64,000 nucleotides of DNA. Origin: an uncultured Lachnospiraceae bacterium. GTDB lineage: Bacteria > Bacillota > Clostridia > Lachnospirales > Lachnospiraceae. Below are positions 18,301 to 26,281 of this stretch, in pieces. Location of the stretch: the NCBI GenBank assembly GCA_900316665.1, contig ONDV01000007.1, forward strand, positions 1 to 64,000, read 5' to 3'. The position numbers were made by a program, and so were the translations under genes. Each line of letters opens with the position of its first letter. The first letter of the stretch is position 1. The notes under the pieces are model-generated. The model was not told the origin of the DNA, did not search any database, and saw nothing but the letters and a program-made list of their open reading frames with translations.

Positions 18301-18922
18301 CGGCTGGGGTTATGATATCGGATTCGGCGGTCTTGATCATGTGATCGCTTCCGGCAAGGATATCAATATTCTCGTCGTCGATACTGAGGTTTACTCAAAT
18401 ACAGGTGGACAGTCATCCAAGGCTACTCCTATCGGTGCTGTAGCTGAATTCGCTGCCGGCGGTAAGAATACCAAGAAGAAGGATCTTGCTTCGATCTGTA
18501 TGTCTTATGGATATGTATATGTAGCACAGATCGCAATGGGCGCTGATATGAATCAGGCAGTCAAGGCAATCGCTGAGGCTGAGGCTTATCCGGGACCTTC
18601 AGTAGTTATCGCTTATGCACCTTGCATTAACCACGGTATCAAGAAGGGAATGTCCAAGGCAATGACCGAGGAAGAGCTCGCAGTCAAGGCCGGCTACTGG
18701 TTCAATTTCCGTTACGATCCGTCCAAGGAGACAGGCAAGTTCACACTTGATTCCAAGGCTCCTACAGACGACTACAAGGAGTTCCTTGCAGGTGAGAACA
18801 GGTATGCATCACTTACCAAATTCCATCCTGATACGGCAAAGGTTCTCTTTGAGAAGGGCGAGGAAGGATCCAAGGAGAGATTCCAGTATCTGAACAAGCT
18901 GGTTGCTCTATACAAAGACTGA
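15380..18922 (+). CDS. nifJ: Pyruvate:ferredoxin (flavodoxin) oxidoreductase
   Basis: The protein has 1180 residues, the single-chain homodimeric form. It oxidises pyruvate with CoA to acetyl-CoA, CO2 and reduced ferredoxin, the main pyruvate-to-acetyl-CoA route in anaerobic Firmicutes. Domain order is the N-terminal pyrimidine-binding core (ATDEWATAGRKN, EMQSEAGAAG), the gamma domain, and a two-cluster ferredoxin domain with CIECNRCSYVCP near 699 and CTGCGSCVNVCP near 753. The TPP-binding domain follows with CAGCGETPY near 826, GDGWGYDIGFGGLDH and NTGGQSSKATP. The start is ATG 15380 behind AAGGAGG. Codon choice is strongly biased compared with neighbours (many ctt, aag, gag), consistent with high expression. 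It has its own promoter and terminator. Confidence 0.97.
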   Translation: MIKRKMKTMDGNHAAAHASYAFTEVAAMYPITPSSVMPEATDEWATAGRKNMFGEPVQITEMQSEAGAAGAVHGSLAAGALTTTYTASQGLLLMIPNLYKIAGEGLPGVFDVSARCVATHALNIFGDHSDVYACRQTGVAMLCESSVQEVMDLTPVAHASALKGHVPFINFFDGFRTSHEIQKIETWDEKGGYPELQDMIDKDALKAFKENALNPNHPKEMGSAQNPDIFFQTRESCNASYDALPAIVQAYMDKINEKIGTDYKLFNYYGAPDAESVIIAMGSVCETIDETIDYLMARGEKVGVVKVRLYRPFKTDALVAAIPETVKRITVLDRTKEPGSDGEPLYLDVVAALKQENKFQDVPVYTGRYGLGSKDTTPGQIIAVFHNTEKPRFTIGIIDDVTNLSLEVKENPVTTPEGTTNCKFWGLGADGTVGANKNSIKIIGDNTDMYAQAYFDYDSKKSGGVTISHLRFGHKPIRSTYLISQANFVACHCQAYIYKYNMVQDLVDGGTFLFNTQWKPEELDEKLPGQVKRYIAEHHINFYIIDGVEIGKKIGLGKRINTVLQSAFFSLTKLIPEEKVLQLMKDAAKASYAKKGDNVVKMNWDAIDAGATAYVKIDVPASWADCKDDDLNVKIDETAGNADQIAFVKNIQQKVNAQQGNTIPVSVVKTYTDGSTPSGTAAFEKRGVATDVPVWDASKCIECNRCSYVCPHAVIRPVALTADEDAAKPEGMVTKELTGNKDYKFAIVISAYDCTGCGSCVNVCPAKEKAISMQDFEANEGEQKYFDYAVKLPDKEDLIEKFKLNSVKGSQFRKPLLEFSGACAGCGETPYVKLITQLFGDRMYIANATGCSSIWGNSSPSTPYTMNAKGHGPAWSNSLFEDAAEFGYGMLLAQRAIRDRLSDELSSLVETSGDAALKDAVADWKDTYNDGVANQLATEKVVAALNSVKGDAAEKILLEKDYLSKKSQWIFGGDGWGYDIGFGGLDHVIASGKDINILVVDTEVYSNTGGQSSKATPIGAVAEFAAGGKNTKKKDLASICMSYGYVYVAQIAMGADMNQAVKAIAEAEAYPGPSVVIAYAPCINHGIKKGMSKAMTEEELAVKAGYWFNFRYDPSKETGKFTLDSKAPTDDYKEFLAGENRYASLTKFHPDTAKVLFEKGEEGSKERFQYLNKLVALYKD

Positions 18923-18938
18923 TAAATAAATTTATCAT

Positions 18939-18968
18939 TACCGGAGCGTATGCTCCGGTATTTTTTTA
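18939..18968 (+). terminator. Rho-independent terminator of nifJ
   Basis: TACCGGAGC (18939-18947) pairs perfectly with GCTCCGGTA (18952-18960) across a 4-base loop, followed by TTTTTTTA. Confidence 0.93.
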
Positions 18969-18988
18969 TTTAATTTGACCAATGAGTT

Positions 18989-18997
18989 TGCTATAAT
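18989..18997 (+). promoter_or_regulatory. Extended -10 promoter for the chemoreceptor gene
   Basis: TGCTATAAT matches an extended -10 (TGnTATAAT). A TTGACC at 18975-18980 is too close (11 bases) to serve as a normal -35. The untranslated leader would be about 130 bases. It contains GCCAA/TTGGC arms flanking CACATGTG, but I recognise no riboswitch. Confidence 0.5.
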
Positions 18998-19132
18998 ATA
19001 TAAAACGCAAATCAGTCCAAACCACGTATGATTTATTACAAGACTTGCCAATGATCACATGTGGAATGAGTTGGCGTTTGCTGCACGAGATTGTTTATAT
19101 ATGGGTCTTAAAAAGGGAGAAAAGGGAGAAAA

Positions 19133-20902
19133 ATGAGTAGCGCAAATTCATCAAATTCGAAAATCGATTCTTCAAAAAGCAAAAAAGATAAAAAGCTGAT
19201 GTCAAGAGTATTGATTATTATCCTGATCGTGCTGGCACTGGTCGTCTCTCTTGAAAATACTATCAGCATAGTAGAACTCAAGCAGACTAATTACAGAAAT
19301 ATCAAACAACTTCTGGATGCATCTACGAATCTGGCATCGGCTGAATTTTCCGATATGTATGACGGTGACTGGAAATACAACGCCACTACCGGAATCATTA
19401 TGAAGGGAAAGAATAATGTAACAAATGTCTATAAAGATACTGTGGATAATCTGAAGAAAAAGACCGGACTTGATTTTTCAATCATAATGGGGAAATACAG
19501 AGCCATAACGACTCTGAAAGATAAAGCGGGCAGGAGAATAGTCGGAACAGAGGTTTCCGATAAGGTCGCCGACATGGTGCTTGATAAAGGTCAGAAATAT
19601 TATTCAAAAGACATTACAATCGAAGACAAAGGTTATTATGGATATTATATCCCCCTTAAGAATTCAGATGGATCTGTAGTAGGAATGGTATTTGCCGCAA
19701 GACCGAAAGCTGATGTAGTAAAGAGTGTAGTTTCAGTTGCAACTGTTCTTATCTCAATTGGCGTGGCCATATTTTTCATTCTCCTTTTTATCGGACTTGC
19801 TATTTCAAGAAACCTTTCAAGACAAATGCAGAGTCTTGCTTCCATAATCTCGAAGGTTGCTTCCGGCAGACTGGGACAGAAAGTTCCTGAAAAGCTTCTT
19901 TCACGTGATGATGAGCTTGGTGTGATAGCCGAAGCTACTAAAACCTTGAATGACAGACTGACTCAGGTAATTAAAGAAACAAAACATATGACATCAGAGC
20001 TTGAGAATTCTTCAGATAATCTGAGCAGCTCTTCAGATCATGCTTCCCAGGCTTCCCAGCAGGTCAGCGCAGCAGTTGACGATGTGTCTAAAGGTGCTGT
20101 ATCACAGGCTGACAGCGTTCAGAATGCGGCAACAAATACTGACAGCATAGGAACGAATATTGAGCAGATTACTGATAACGTAAATACTCTTGATAATCTG
20201 GCTGATCGGATGGAAAATTCCTGCACCAACTCAGTCGATGCGATACGGGAGCTGGCTGCTGAGAGTGATATTGTAAGATCTTCTGTTGACGCCATTAATA
20301 ATTCCATACAGTCGACCAATGAATCGGTACAGGATATTTCTAAATTTTCAGGTGCAATTACTGATATAGCAAGCCAGACAAACCTTCTTTCTCTTAATGC
20401 TTCAATAGAAGCAGCCAGAGCCGGAGAGGCCGGCAAGGGCTTTGCGGTAGTAGCTGATGAGATCAGGAATCTTGCGGAGCAGAGCAGAAAGAGCGCTGAT
20501 GAGATTTCTCATATAGTTGAAAAATTGATTGCCGATTCGACATCTTCTCTTGAAGTAATGGATGAGCTGAGAAAGAATTGCGATTCACAAAGTGAAAAGC
20601 TTGAAGCTACCCGTGAAGAGATGAGACAGATGCGTACCGATGTACAGGGTGTGACAGTCGGTGTCCGCGATATTTCAGGCCGTATCAAGAATCTTAACGA
20701 TGCCAAGAAGAGTCTTACGGATATAATTGCAGATCTTTCTGCAATATCCGAAGAGAATGCGGCTTCCACTGAAGAGACTAATGCTTCAATGGAGGAACTT
20801 AACAGTACATTCGCAATAATCAGTGAATCTGCGGATTCGCTTAAAGAGCTTGCAGATTCGCTTGGTCAGACGGTCAGCTATTTCAAGAGCGAAGAGGTGT
20901 AA
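19133..20902 (+). CDS. Methyl-accepting chemotaxis protein with extracellular Cache-type sensor
   Basis: The protein has 589 residues. A lysine/serine-rich N-terminus precedes TM1 (about 23-42). A periplasmic-type sensor (about 45-195) contains a single-Cache-like pattern ending in [27 protein letters not shown]2 spans about 203-225. A HAMP domain (about 226-280) leads to the signalling domain with the hairpin tip [21 protein letters not shown] and [13 protein letters not shown]. The ligand is unknown. It relays to CheA/CheW, not encoded here. GGGAG precedes the ATG. The next gene starts three bases after its stop and is probably translationally coupled. Confidence 0.94.
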   Translation: MSSANSSNSKIDSSKSKKDKKLMSRVLIIILIVLALVVSLENTISIVELKQTNYRNIKQLLDASTNLASAEFSDMYDGDWKYNATTGIIMKGKNNVTNVYKDTVDNLKKKTGLDFSIIMGKYRAITTLKDKAGRRIVGTEVSDKVADMVLDKGQKYYSKDITIEDKGYYGYYIPLKNSDGSVVGMVFAARPKADVVKSVVSVATVLISIGVAIFFILLFIGLAISRNLSRQMQSLASIISKVASGRLGQKVPEKLLSRDDELGVIAEATKTLNDRLTQVIKETKHMTSELENSSDNLSSSSDHASQASQQVSAAVDDVSKGAVSQADSVQNAATNTDSIGTNIEQITDNVNTLDNLADRMENSCTNSVDAIRELAAESDIVRSSVDAINNSIQSTNESVQDISKFSGAITDIASQTNLLSLNASIEAARAGEAGKGFAVVADEIRNLAEQSRKSADEISHIVEKLIADSTSSLEVMDELRKNCDSQSEKLEATREEMRQMRTDVQGVTVGVRDISGRIKNLNDAKKSLTDIIADLSAISEENAASTEETNASMEELNSTFAIISESADSLKELADSLGQTVSYFKSEEV

Positions 20903-20905
20903 TAT

Positions 20906-21199
20906 ATGGATGGTATGGATTCAGAGACTCTCATCGAGAAGAAATTTACAGAACTTAATGAGAATCTGAAATCAATTAAAGGTGAGCTTTCGGAGAAGGT
21001 TCATTCAGAAAATGTCAAGGTTTACAGGAATGTACAGGATCTTATCAGAGAGACTGATCACTCGGAAGAGCAGGAAAAGCTGACGGAGAAACGGTATAAA
21101 TGCCTTAAAAGAATTACATTGACGGCGCTGGTTATTTCAATAATCAATATAGCGCTTACGGTTTTTATTTTCTTATCTCTGTATTTGGTCAGATTGTAA
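20906..21199 (+). CDS. Small tail-anchored coiled-coil membrane protein next to the chemoreceptor
   Basis: The protein has 97 residues and belongs to no family I recognise. Residues about 8-70 are charged and heptad-like (SETLIEKKFTELNENLKSIKG), probably coiled coil. A single hydrophobic segment (about 72-95) ends two residues before the C-terminus, so the bulk should face the cytoplasm. GAGGTG overlaps the end of the chemoreceptor gene and the spacing is three bases, so the two are probably coexpressed; it may interact with the chemoreceptor's coiled signalling domain. A strong terminator directly follows, closing this two-gene unit. Confidence 0.75.
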   Translation: MDGMDSETLIEKKFTELNENLKSIKGELSEKVHSENVKVYRNVQDLIRETDHSEEQEKLTEKRYKCLKRITLTALVISIINIALTVFIFLSLYLVRL

Positions 21200-21208
21200 T
21201 TGTTTTAT

Positions 21209-21236
21209 CCCGGAGGCAGCCTGCTTCCGGGTTTTT
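21209..21236 (+). terminator. Terminator closing the chemoreceptor operon
   Basis: CCCGGAGGCAG (21209-21219) folds onto CTGCTTCCGGG (21221-21231) with one G-T pair and a tight loop, followed by TTTTTT. Confidence 0.88.
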
Positions 21237-21250
21237 TGAAGGGCAAGCTT

Positions 21251-22927
21251 ATGGATAAAGATATGAAGAGACCTGTATGGGTCATTGGTCATAAGAATCC
21301 TGATACGGATTCCGTATGCGCAGCAATCTCATACGCATATCTTAAGAACAGGACTGATCCTGACAACCTCTATATTCCAATGAAGGCAGGTTCATTGAAT
21401 GCAGAGACCGCTTTCGTGCTAAATCATTTTCATGTGCCTGAACCGGACACGGTAACGGACGTCTCGACACAGATAAGAGATATAGAATTCAGAAAGACCG
21501 CAGGAATTGATGACCATTATTCTTTGAAAAAGGCTTGGAAACATATGCAGGATCTCGATGTTGTAACGCTTCCTGTAGTAAACAGCGACGGATTTCTTAA
21601 AGGAATAATTGTAAACGGAGATATTGCGAAATCCTATATGTCAGTAATCGACAACAGGATCCTGGGCAGAGCACGTACCCAGTACAAGAATATAGAAGAG
21701 ACATTAAACGCGCATATTATCAGTGGAAACGCTCATGGATATGTGACAAAAGGCAAGGTCGTGGTCGCGTCCGGTTCCCATCAGACTATTCAGAATGAAA
21801 TAGAGGAAGATGATATTGTTATCCTCGGTGATGTCCGGGATCGTCAGCTTTTGGCGCTTGAAAAGAGACCCTGCTGCATGATAGTTACAAATTCCGGACA
21901 GACTGATGTGGATCCTGAGGTCGTCGCCAAAGCAGGAGCGGCCGAATGTGTTTTGATGACAACAGAATATGACAGTTTTACGGCAGCAAGACTGATAAAC
22001 CAGAGCATGCCTATTAGATATTTTATGACAAAGGATCACCTGGTGACGTTCAACCTTGATGATACTGTTGATGAGGTTCAGGAGAGAATGGCAAAGATCA
22101 GACACCGTGATTTCCCGGTGCTCGATGACAAGCATAAGTATGTCGGAATGTTTTCGCGAAGGAATCTCCTTGATGCCGGAAGAAAGCGCCTGATACTCGT
22201 AGATCATAATGAGAGAACCCAGGCTGTAGATGGAATAGACGAGGCTGAGATCCTTGAGATAATTGACCATCACAGGCTCGGTTCTCTTGAGACAATACAG
22301 CCCATTTTTTTCAGGAACCAGCCGCTTGGCTGCTCATCGACCATTATCTACAATATGTTCATCGAAAAAAATGTGATCATACCGAAAGAAATCGCGGGTC
22401 TCATGCTTTCTGCAATCTTAAGCGATACGCTGATGTTTCGGTCTCCTACATGCACGGATACAGACAGGAAGGCTGCTGAATCGCTTTCAAAGATTTGCGG
22501 AGAGAACATAGAGGAACTGGCCTACAGGGAATTTGAAGCCGGTTCTGATTTCAATGGCAAGACAGCAGAGGAAATCTTCTATACCGATTTCAAGATTTTC
22601 TATTCGGGAGAGACTGTCTTCGGTGTATCGCAGATCAGCGCCGTATCAGGGAAACAGCTTGAAAAAATAAAAGACGATATAAGACTCTGTCTTAATAAAG
22701 CCATATCAGACAAGGGCTTATCTATGGTGTTTGTAATGCTTACTGATATTATTGATCAGAGTACGGAGCTTCTGGCCTCGGGTAAAAATGCTGATTCAGC
22801 TGCCGCAGATGCTTTTGGCGCAGAAAAAAGGATCGCAGAATGCGACTTCATTTTGCCTGGCGTTGTTTCCAGAAAGAAGCAGCTGGTGCCGCCAATTATA
22901 GAATCAATACAGAAAGAGGAACAATGA
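21251..22927 (+). CDS. ppaC: Manganese-dependent inorganic pyrophosphatase with CBS/DRTGG regulatory insert
   Basis: The protein has 558 residues, far longer than the roughly 310 of simple family II enzymes because of an inserted regulatory module. The DHH half starts with VWVIGHKNPDTDSVCAA. A first CBS segment (about 70-130), a DRTGG-like region (about 135-245) and a second CBS (about 250-310) follow. The DHH domain then resumes with LVDHNERTQAV and EIIDHHRLGS, ending in DHHA2. It hydrolyses pyrophosphate; adenine nucleotides regulate relatives through the CBS insert. The start is ATG 21251, after the terminator; the frame's earlier opening at 21200 lies within the terminator. ATGA overlap with the next gene. 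Confidence 0.92.
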   Translation: MDKDMKRPVWVIGHKNPDTDSVCAAISYAYLKNRTDPDNLYIPMKAGSLNAETAFVLNHFHVPEPDTVTDVSTQIRDIEFRKTAGIDDHYSLKKAWKHMQDLDVVTLPVVNSDGFLKGIIVNGDIAKSYMSVIDNRILGRARTQYKNIEETLNAHIISGNAHGYVTKGKVVVASGSHQTIQNEIEEDDIVILGDVRDRQLLALEKRPCCMIVTNSGQTDVDPEVVAKAGAAECVLMTTEYDSFTAARLINQSMPIRYFMTKDHLVTFNLDDTVDEVQERMAKIRHRDFPVLDDKHKYVGMFSRRNLLDAGRKRLILVDHNERTQAVDGIDEAEILEIIDHHRLGSLETIQPIFFRNQPLGCSSTIIYNMFIEKNVIIPKEIAGLMLSAILSDTLMFRSPTCTDTDRKAAESLSKICGENIEELAYREFEAGSDFNGKTAEEIFYTDFKIFYSGETVFGVSQISAVSGKQLEKIKDDIRLCLNKAISDKGLSMVFVMLTDIIDQSTELLASGKNADSAAADAFGAEKRIAECDFILPGVVSRKKQLVPPIIESIQKEEQ

Positions 22928-23490
22928 TGAAAGAAATCTGGAGAGCCGGAAATATGCTTTATCCACTTCCGGTAGTGCTTATTTCTACAAGAGGAAATGA
23001 TGGGAAAGATAATCTTTTTACAGTGGCATGGACTGGCACGGTATGCTCTGATCCGGCCATGCTGTCAATCTCTGTCCGTCCGTCAAGATATTCATATCAG
23101 GCGCTTATGGATACAGGTGTATTCGCTGTAAATCTGACTACCGAGGCACTTACATTTGCCACTGACTTCTGCGGCGTCAGGAGCGGTAGAGATTACGACA
23201 AGTGGGCTGAATGCGGTCTTACAAAGGAAGAAGCTAAAGACATACCTGTCTCTCTCGTAAAGGAGAGCCCCGTAAATATAGAGTGCAAGGTCGTAAATTC
23301 CATGAATCTTGGTTCGCATGTAATGTTCATTTCTGAAGTCCTCACGGTTCATGCAGACAGTCAGTACATGGATGAATCAGGAAGGTTTAGTTTTGAAAAA
23401 GCATCTCCTATAGTCTATTCGCATGGAGAATATTACGGTCTGGGAAAAGATCTCGGCAAATTCGGATTCTCGGTAAAGAAAGCTAAATAA
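22924..23490 (+). CDS. Flavin reductase family (FMN-binding) protein
   Basis: The protein has 188 residues. The fold is indicated by PLPVVLISTRG, ILFTVAWTG-like stretches (FTVAWTGTVCSDP), LSISVRPSRYSYQALMDTGVFAVNL and the C-terminal SPIVYSHGEYYGLGK. Such proteins bind FMN and reduce it with NAD(P)H or act as small electron carriers; the partner is unknown. The start overlaps the pyrophosphatase stop as ATGA (22924-22927), with AGAGGA upstream; a second ATG at 22927 is equally possible and would remove one residue. The frame opens earlier at 22840, inside the pyrophosphatase gene, and that part is not credible. Confidence 0.9.
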   Translation: MMKEIWRAGNMLYPLPVVLISTRGNDGKDNLFTVAWTGTVCSDPAMLSISVRPSRYSYQALMDTGVFAVNLTTEALTFATDFCGVRSGRDYDKWAECGLTKEEAKDIPVSLVKESPVNIECKVVNSMNLGSHVMFISEVLTVHADSQYMDESGRFSFEKASPIVYSHGEYYGLGKDLGKFGFSVKKAK

Positions 23491-23497
23491 AAGTCGC

Positions 23498-23526
23498 TTG
23501 ACAGCCGATGTAATATATAGTTAGAT
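23498..23526 (+). promoter_or_regulatory. Promoter for the exported IDGxxSxW protein
   Basis: TTGACA (23498-23503) and TTAGAT (23521-23526) separated by 17 bases, 48 bases before the start. Confidence 0.6.
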
Positions 23527-23573
23527 TTAGAAGAAAATATTTTAGAAGAAATGGTTTCCTGAGAGAGGAAAAT

Positions 23574-24776
23574 ATGAGAAGAAGACATGGAATGACTATA
23601 ATTACATCGATATTTCTGACAGCAGTACTTGTATTGCTGCCGGCATTCAGGTCATCGGCTGAGGATGCGACAAAGGCCTTCAGCGGTATTACCATTGACG
23701 GTGATTTCAGCGACTGGGAGGCAGTGCCGAAGTACGGTCCTCATTATCCTGAAAGTCCGTATTCTCCCGGAGTTATAGAAAGCTATGCTGCTGTATGGTC
23801 AGGAGATAATTTCTATATATATCTTCACGAATATGACGGATCTGACGGATCTAACAGAGGATATCCATGGCCCGGAAACATAACTCAATCGACACCTAGT
23901 AATAATGGTAATTTCTGTATTACAACAGATCTTAACAGGACTACAGCTTTTGAGATAAATGGAAACGGCGTTTATCAGAATGGTTATTCCATAACGGGAG
24001 CCTCCTTTAAAAGAAAAGATCATGAATACGAGATAAGCCTCCCGTCTTCTATTATAAAAAATTATAACGAGACGGTTTCATTTGGCATATATCAGGGCGA
24101 TATTCTGGTCTCTGATATAGTAAATCAGAATCCGGATCCCAATCATAAAACAGGCACAGTATCAGACATCAGCATTGATGGAAATTATTCTGAATGGGAT
24201 TTTGCCAAGATGCAGATGATTGATTACACAACATCGGGCGGTCACGGTTCAGATGGCAGCGGAACTCTTCTTTTAAAAGATGATAAGGTTTATGGATATG
24301 TGATCAATGATAAAAAGACCTGGGGAAGTAATCCTTTTACTCCTTTTACGGTCAAAGTGAACGGAGACGATTCAATGAGACTCATGCTTACGGCAGTAAA
24401 GGGAAATCAGGACGGCTCCATTGACTCATGGCAAACTATGGACGATTATATAGGGTCCGGAACAGGCATATATTATCTTTTTGATACGGCAGCTCCAAAA
24501 GATGATATAAACAGTATTGATTCTCAGACAGGCAGACCGTATTATTACGGCAGGATCGCTCTGACAATGAATTCTGACGGTACAGGTCAGGCTGAGTTTG
24601 AACTTGATACCAAAAGACTTGCTGAACATTTCGGACTGGATGGTATAAATTCAATCAAAATGGTCGAATGTAATTTCCAGGATATAGGTAATCAGTGGAT
24701 AAGTGCTGCGGGTACTCCGACAGGTTCTCTTGTAAATACTGGCGATATTTTGTATTTTCTTGTGGTATTATATTAA
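23574..24776 (+). CDS. Exported protein with two IDG-x-x-S-x-W (DOMON/CBM9-like) repeats
   Basis: The precursor has 400 residues. A signal peptide (RRRHGMTIITSIFLTAVLVLL) is followed by a likely cleavage after RSSA near residue 29. Two related units begin with IDGDFSDW (41-48) and IDGNYSEW (201-208), the opening motif of DOMON or CBM9-like beta-sandwich domains that bind sugars or haem. Each unit is about 160-190 residues. I see no LPxTG motif, catalytic motif or C-terminal anchor; the protein ends in a short hydrophobic stretch ILYFLVVLY. GAGAGAGG precedes the ATG. Ligand unknown. Confidence 0.75.
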   Translation: MRRRHGMTIITSIFLTAVLVLLPAFRSSAEDATKAFSGITIDGDFSDWEAVPKYGPHYPESPYSPGVIESYAAVWSGDNFYIYLHEYDGSDGSNRGYPWPGNITQSTPSNNGNFCITTDLNRTTAFEINGNGVYQNGYSITGASFKRKDHEYEISLPSSIIKNYNETVSFGIYQGDILVSDIVNQNPDPNHKTGTVSDISIDGNYSEWDFAKMQMIDYTTSGGHGSDGSGTLLLKDDKVYGYVINDKKTWGSNPFTPFTVKVNGDDSMRLMLTAVKGNQDGSIDSWQTMDDYIGSGTGIYYLFDTAAPKDDINSIDSQTGRPYYYGRIALTMNSDGTGQAEFELDTKRLAEHFGLDGINSIKMVECNFQDIGNQWISAAGTPTGSLVNTGDILYFLVVLY

Positions 24777-24807
24777 AAATCTGCATTAAAACTGAGCGGA
24801 GGCTTAA

Positions 24808-26259
24808 ATGAATATTTACAGTAACAGAAATATTACCATGATGATGGATCTGTATGAGCTTACGATGGCGAATGGATTCTTCCTGACGGAAGATAAAGAC
24901 AGAAAAGTCGCTTTCGATGTTTTTTACAGAAAAAATCCTGACGGAGGCGGATTTTCGATTTTTGCCGGTCTCCGGCAGGTGATCGAATATATCGAGGGAA
25001 TGCATTTTGAGAAGGAAGACATTGACTATCTCAGATCGCTCAATACGTTTGATGAGGCATTCCTTAAATATCTGACTGAATTTAAATTCACCGGAGACAT
25101 ATATTCTTTTCCGGAGGGGACGATAATGTATCCGGGTGAACCTGTGATCACGGTGGTAGCACCTCTTGCCGAGGCTCAGATGGTAGAGACAGAGATTTTA
25201 TCTCAGGTCAATCATCAGAGTCTGATCGCTACAAAGGCCAGAAGGATAGTAAAGTCCGCCGGAGGCAGAGCAGTGTCTGATTTCGGCGCCAGAAGAGCTC
25301 ATAATAATGACGCTGCAATATACGGCGCCAGAGCCGCTTACATAGGCGGAGTAAACGGCACAGCCACAGTCAGCGCAGGGCAGTATTTCAATATTCCTGT
25401 CGGCGGTACCATGGCTCACAGTTTTGTAATGTTTTACAATGACGAGCTGACGGCCTTCAGGAAATTTGCTGCCATATATCCTGATAACTGCATTCTTCTT
25501 GTTGATACTTATGATGTGCTGCACCAGGGCGTACCTGATGCAATAAAAGTATTTGAAGAGATGAGGGAAAAAGGGATCAGATCAAAAAATTTCGGAATCA
25601 GAATTGATTCCGGAGATCTGGCTTACCTGACAAGAAAATCAAGAAAGATGCTTGATGATGCAGGCTTCAAAGACGCAAAGATCGTTATTTCAAACAGTCT
25701 TGATGAATATACGATCAAATCCATCCTCGATCAGGGCGGCTGTGTGGATTCCTTTGGAGTAGGAGAGAGACTTATCACATCGAAGTCGGAGCCTGTATTC
25801 GGAGCTGTATATAAGCTCTGCGCAGTAGAGGAAGATGGCAGGATGTCTCCCAGAATAAAGATATCTGATACACCTGAGAAGATCACAAATCCGGGATTGA
25901 AGAGTGTTTACCGTATATATGACGAGTCAGGTCATGCCGTAGCTGATCTGATCACCGGTGCCGATGAAAAAGTTGATTTGTCAAAGCCGTACAGATTTGT
26001 AGATCCTGAAAAGCCATGGAAGAATAGATCGTTTATCGGTTATACAGCAAAGCCTATGCAGAAGCTTATAGTATCGGGAGGTAAGAGAACATGCGAGCTG
26101 CCTGATACAAGAGAGATAGCAGAGTATGTAAATGACCAGCTTACGAATGAGATCTGGGATACAGAGCAGCGTTTTGAGAATCCTCATAAGCATTATATAG
26201 ACATGAGTCCTGATTATTATGAAATGAAGATGAGCATGCTTTATGAGAAGCAGCACTGA
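24808..26259 (+). CDS. pncB: Nicotinate phosphoribosyltransferase
   Basis: The protein has 483 residues. It makes nicotinate mononucleotide from nicotinate and PRPP, the first step of NAD salvage. The N-terminus (MMMDLYELTMANGFF), FDVFYRKNPDGGGFSIFAGL, the active-site block VSDFGARRAHNNDAAIYGARAAYIGG, GTMAHSFVM and the phosphate-binding LVDTYDVL...GIRIDSGDLAYL are all present. GGAGG lies seven bases before the ATG. The DUF815 ATPase and lysA follow closely on the same strand, so a pncB-DUF815-lysA transcript is likely. Confidence 0.95.
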   Translation: MNIYSNRNITMMMDLYELTMANGFFLTEDKDRKVAFDVFYRKNPDGGGFSIFAGLRQVIEYIEGMHFEKEDIDYLRSLNTFDEAFLKYLTEFKFTGDIYSFPEGTIMYPGEPVITVVAPLAEAQMVETEILSQVNHQSLIATKARRIVKSAGGRAVSDFGARRAHNNDAAIYGARAAYIGGVNGTATVSAGQYFNIPVGGTMAHSFVMFYNDELTAFRKFAAIYPDNCILLVDTYDVLHQGVPDAIKVFEEMREKGIRSKNFGIRIDSGDLAYLTRKSRKMLDDAGFKDAKIVISNSLDEYTIKSILDQGGCVDSFGVGERLITSKSEPVFGAVYKLCAVEEDGRMSPRIKISDTPEKITNPGLKSVYRIYDESGHAVADLITGADEKVDLSKPYRFVDPEKPWKNRSFIGYTAKPMQKLIVSGGKRTCELPDTREIAEYVNDQLTNEIWDTEQRFENPHKHYIDMSPDYYEMKMSMLYEKQH

Positions 26260-26281
26260 TATTTTATGAATGGAGGGTGAG

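Noticed and set aside
18998..19132. Possible cyclic di-GMP or other riboswitch in the chemoreceptor leader
   Set aside because: The leader has a weak GCCAA/TTGGC pairing and a CACATGTG palindrome but no conserved GEMM or other aptamer core that I can recognise.
22840..22923. Longer flavin reductase beginning inside the pyrophosphatase gene
   Set aside because: The extra 28 residues have no ribosome binding site and no family similarity; the ATGA overlap start fits better.
23574..24776. Rhombosortase-type pairing between the exported protein and the rhomboid-like protein at 62664-63587
   Set aside because: The exported protein has no C-terminal sorting segment with a basic tail, and the rhomboid-like protein lacks catalytic residues.
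24655..25005. Minus-strand ORF across the pncB start
   Set aside because: It overlaps the conserved N-terminus of pncB and the end of the exported protein gene, and has no family features.
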